This document shows positions 62,697-64,000 of a DNA stretch of 64,000 nucleotides, one piece after another. Origin of the DNA: Azorhizobium oxalatiphilum (lineage in GTDB: Bacteria; Pseudomonadota; Alphaproteobacteria; Rhizobiales; Xanthobacteraceae); assembly GCF_014635325.1 (NCBI RefSeq), contig NZ_BMCT01000002.1:372001-436000 (forward strand). Reading direction: 5' to 3'. How positions within the stretch are numbered: position 1 is the stretch's first letter; every line of letters starts with the position of its first letter. The notes beneath the pieces are model-generated. The model did no database searches and was not told the origin of the DNA. It worked only from the letters and a program-made list of their open reading frames with translations. Position numbers and translations under genes: made by a program.

Positions 62697-63947
62697 TCAG
62701 GCGTTCGGCATGTGTTCGGCGGCGAGCAGGCCGGCCAGCACATCGCTGAGCACCTGCGCACCCGCCGCCACATGGGCGGGCTCCGCCCACTCGCTTTCCG
62801 CGTGGCTGATGCCGTCGCGGCACGGAATGAAGATCATCGCCGCCGGGGCGAGGCGGGCCAGATAGCGGCTGTCATGCCCCGCGAACGACAGGATCGGCAT
62901 GGCCGGAAAGCCGTGCCGATCCGCGGACGCTGCGATCGCCTCTTGCAGCGCGGGGGAAAAATCATTGGAAGGCTCGTTTACCAATGCCTCAAGCGTCACC
63001 GCGCACGGGGCGGCGGCGGCGCAGAGAGCGCAGATGCGGCCGTCGAGCTTTTCCAGCACCGCATTGTCGGGGTGGCGCATGTCGATGCTGAAGGTCACTT
63101 TGGCGGGGATGACGGAGGGCGCGTTCGGCTCCACCTGCACCCGCCCGATGGTGAACTTGATGGCCGGGTCATGCCCGCCCACCTCGGCATTGAGCGCCAC
63201 CACAAGTTGCGCGAAGGCGGCCAGCGCATCGCGCCGCTCGGCCATGGCCAGCGTGCCGGCATGGCCTTCCGCGCCCGACACGGTGACGCGATAGGTGCGC
63301 TTGCCCTGCATGCCGGTGACGATGCCGATCACCTTCCCGGCGGCCTCAAGCTGAGGCCCCTGCTCGATATGCAGCTCCACATGCACACCCACGGGAAAGC
63401 CCAGCGGGCGCAGCGGCACCTCAGGGAATTCCCCATCCAGCCGGTCGAGTTCTTCGCCCATGGTGATGCCGGCAAGGTCCGTGCGACCACGGATGTCCGC
63501 CAGCGTGCGCGAGCCGGAAAACGCCTCCGAGCCGGTCATGCCCGGCGCGAAGCGGCAGCCTTCCTCATTCATCCACGCCACCACCACGAGGTCGCGCCTG
63601 CGCGGGACGCCAGCGGCGGCCAGCGTCTGCGCCGCCTCGAAAGCGGTGAGCACGCCCGCCGCACCATCGAACTTTCCGCCCGTGGGCTGGGTGTCCATGT
63701 GGCTGCCCGCCACCACCGGCGGCAGGCTCCGGTCCTCACCCGGCAGGGTCAGGAACAGATTGCCGGCGGCATCGCGGGAGGGTTCGAAGCCGAGTTCGGA
63801 GGCCCAGCCCAACACCAGCCGCCAGCCATCCGCCTCGCCTGCGGTGAGGGCCTGCCGGTCGACGCCCCCGTGGGAGAGGGCACCGATTTCGGCGAGGTGC
63901 ATGAGCCGGCCCCAGACGCGCTGGGGGTTAATGAGCGGGGAGATCAT
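62697..63947 (-). CDS. M20-family Zn-dependent amidohydrolase (N-carbamoyl amino acid hydrolase / allantoate amidohydrolase type)
   Basis: A 416-residue metal-dependent hydrolase. Ligand motifs are GSHMDTQPTGGKFDGAAGV, AWMNEEGCRF and VHVELHIEQGPQLEAAG; the C-terminal ISHAESEWAEP supplies the last His. This is the HyuC/AllC/beta-ureidopropionase family, which removes a carbamoyl group from N-carbamoyl amino acids or allantoate. The ATG at 63947 was chosen; a longer frame to 63998 overlaps a likely upstream gene end. The operon partner is the bicupin. Substrate not determinable here. Confidence 0.9.
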   Translation of the reverse strand: MISPLINPQRVWGRLMHLAEIGALSHGGVDRQALTAGEADGWRLVLGWASELGFEPSRDAAGNLFLTLPGEDRSLPPVVAGSHMDTQPTGGKFDGAAGVLTAFEAAQTLAAAGVPRRRDLVVVAWMNEEGCRFAPGMTGSEAFSGSRTLADIRGRTDLAGITMGEELDRLDGEFPEVPLRPLGFPVGVHVELHIEQGPQLEAAGKVIGIVTGMQGKRTYRVTVSGAEGHAGTLAMAERRDALAAFAQLVVALNAEVGGHDPAIKFTIGRVQVEPNAPSVIPAKVTFSIDMRHPDNAVLEKLDGRICALCAAAAPCAVTLEALVNEPSNDFSPALQEAIAASADRHGFPAMPILSFAGHDSRYLARLAPAAMIFIPCRDGISHAESEWAEPAHVAAGAQVLSDVLAGLLAAEHMPNA

Positions 63948-63954
63948 CGCCCGC

Positions 63955-64000
63955 TCAGCTCGTGCGCATGATCTGGCCGGGAATGGCGCGCGGGTCACGC
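63955..64000 (-). CDS. Probable 3' end of an upstream gene (partial)
   Basis: On the minus strand a frame entering at the window edge reads RDPRAIPGQIMRTS and stops at 63955, 7 nt before the amidohydrolase ATG. Third positions are G/C rich and the spacing fits an operon. Too short to identify. Confidence 0.4.
   Translation of the reverse strand, partial: RDPRAIPGQIMRTS

Overview
The window is chromosomal DNA from a GC-rich alphaproteobacterium, most likely of the order Hyphomicrobiales (Rhizobiales). The strongest evidence is a complete very-long-chain fatty acid (VLCFA) lipid A cluster, acpXL to lpxXL, at 19.2-25.4 kb. Supporting signs are an EcfG-type general-stress promoter, an Entner-Doudoroff dehydratase, a DUF1217 flagellum-associated protein and the tadA/rluB/rsmD neighbourhood. 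A Xanthobacteraceae-like genus fits the gene content, but that is inference from memory. No rRNA, tRNA, CRISPR array, insertion sequence or phage was seen. Most of the window is ordinary core genome.

Layout, 0-14 kb: the 3' part of an NnrS-type membrane protein, tadA, an RluB-type pseudouridine synthase with a very long disordered tail, rsmD, a MarR regulator divergent from a CynX-type MFS gene followed by an EamA exporter, mutL, a single-domain response regulator behind an EcfG-like promoter, efp divergent from epmA, a DoxX-like protein, rnhB and an AT-rich orphan membrane gene. 14-30 kb: ypfJ-like zinc metallopeptidase and moaB, an HXXEE membrane protein, aidB, the lipid A VLCFA cluster, a GGDEF protein with a degenerate receiver, purE-purK, and a chemotaxis receptor. 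30-39 kb: DUF983, an unknown protein, DUF1217, a MaoC-Pta/ackA/fabI operon, two small exported proteins and edd.

39-53 kb is an efflux block. One MFP/RND pair runs on the minus strand. Divergent from it is a translationally coupled ECF sigma / membrane protein / periplasmic metal-sensor-like trio, followed by an MdtABC-like MFP/RND/RND set. 53-61.5 kb holds an MFS transporter, TspO, DUF2177, DUF1295 and chrR divergent from a flavoprotein/DUF1365/cyclopropane-synthase-type methyltransferase operon. The end of the window carries a bicupin and an M20-type amidohydrolase on the minus strand.

The most notable reading is at 55.7-58 kb. Three copies of a TGATCC-N18-TAA(A/G) motif, which matches the Rhodobacter RpoE (singlet-oxygen) promoter as I remember it, precede DUF2177, chrR and the flavoprotein operon. 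chrR has no adjacent sigma-factor gene. The operon's content (methyltransferase plus flavoprotein) suggests oxidative-stress lipid modification, possibly cyclopropane or furan fatty acids. The VLCFA cluster also stands out: it pairs an active ketosynthase with one lacking the catalytic Cys, has an added ketoreductase gene, and has a dehydrogenase lacking catalytic-zinc ligands. Together these could form a self-contained elongation set for the C28-type acyl chain that LpxXL attaches to lipid A.

Intergenic regions carry a dispersed palindromic repeat (16.3, 39.4 and 53.4 kb, with a related hairpin at 36.3 kb) and a different long inverted repeat at 61.6 kb.
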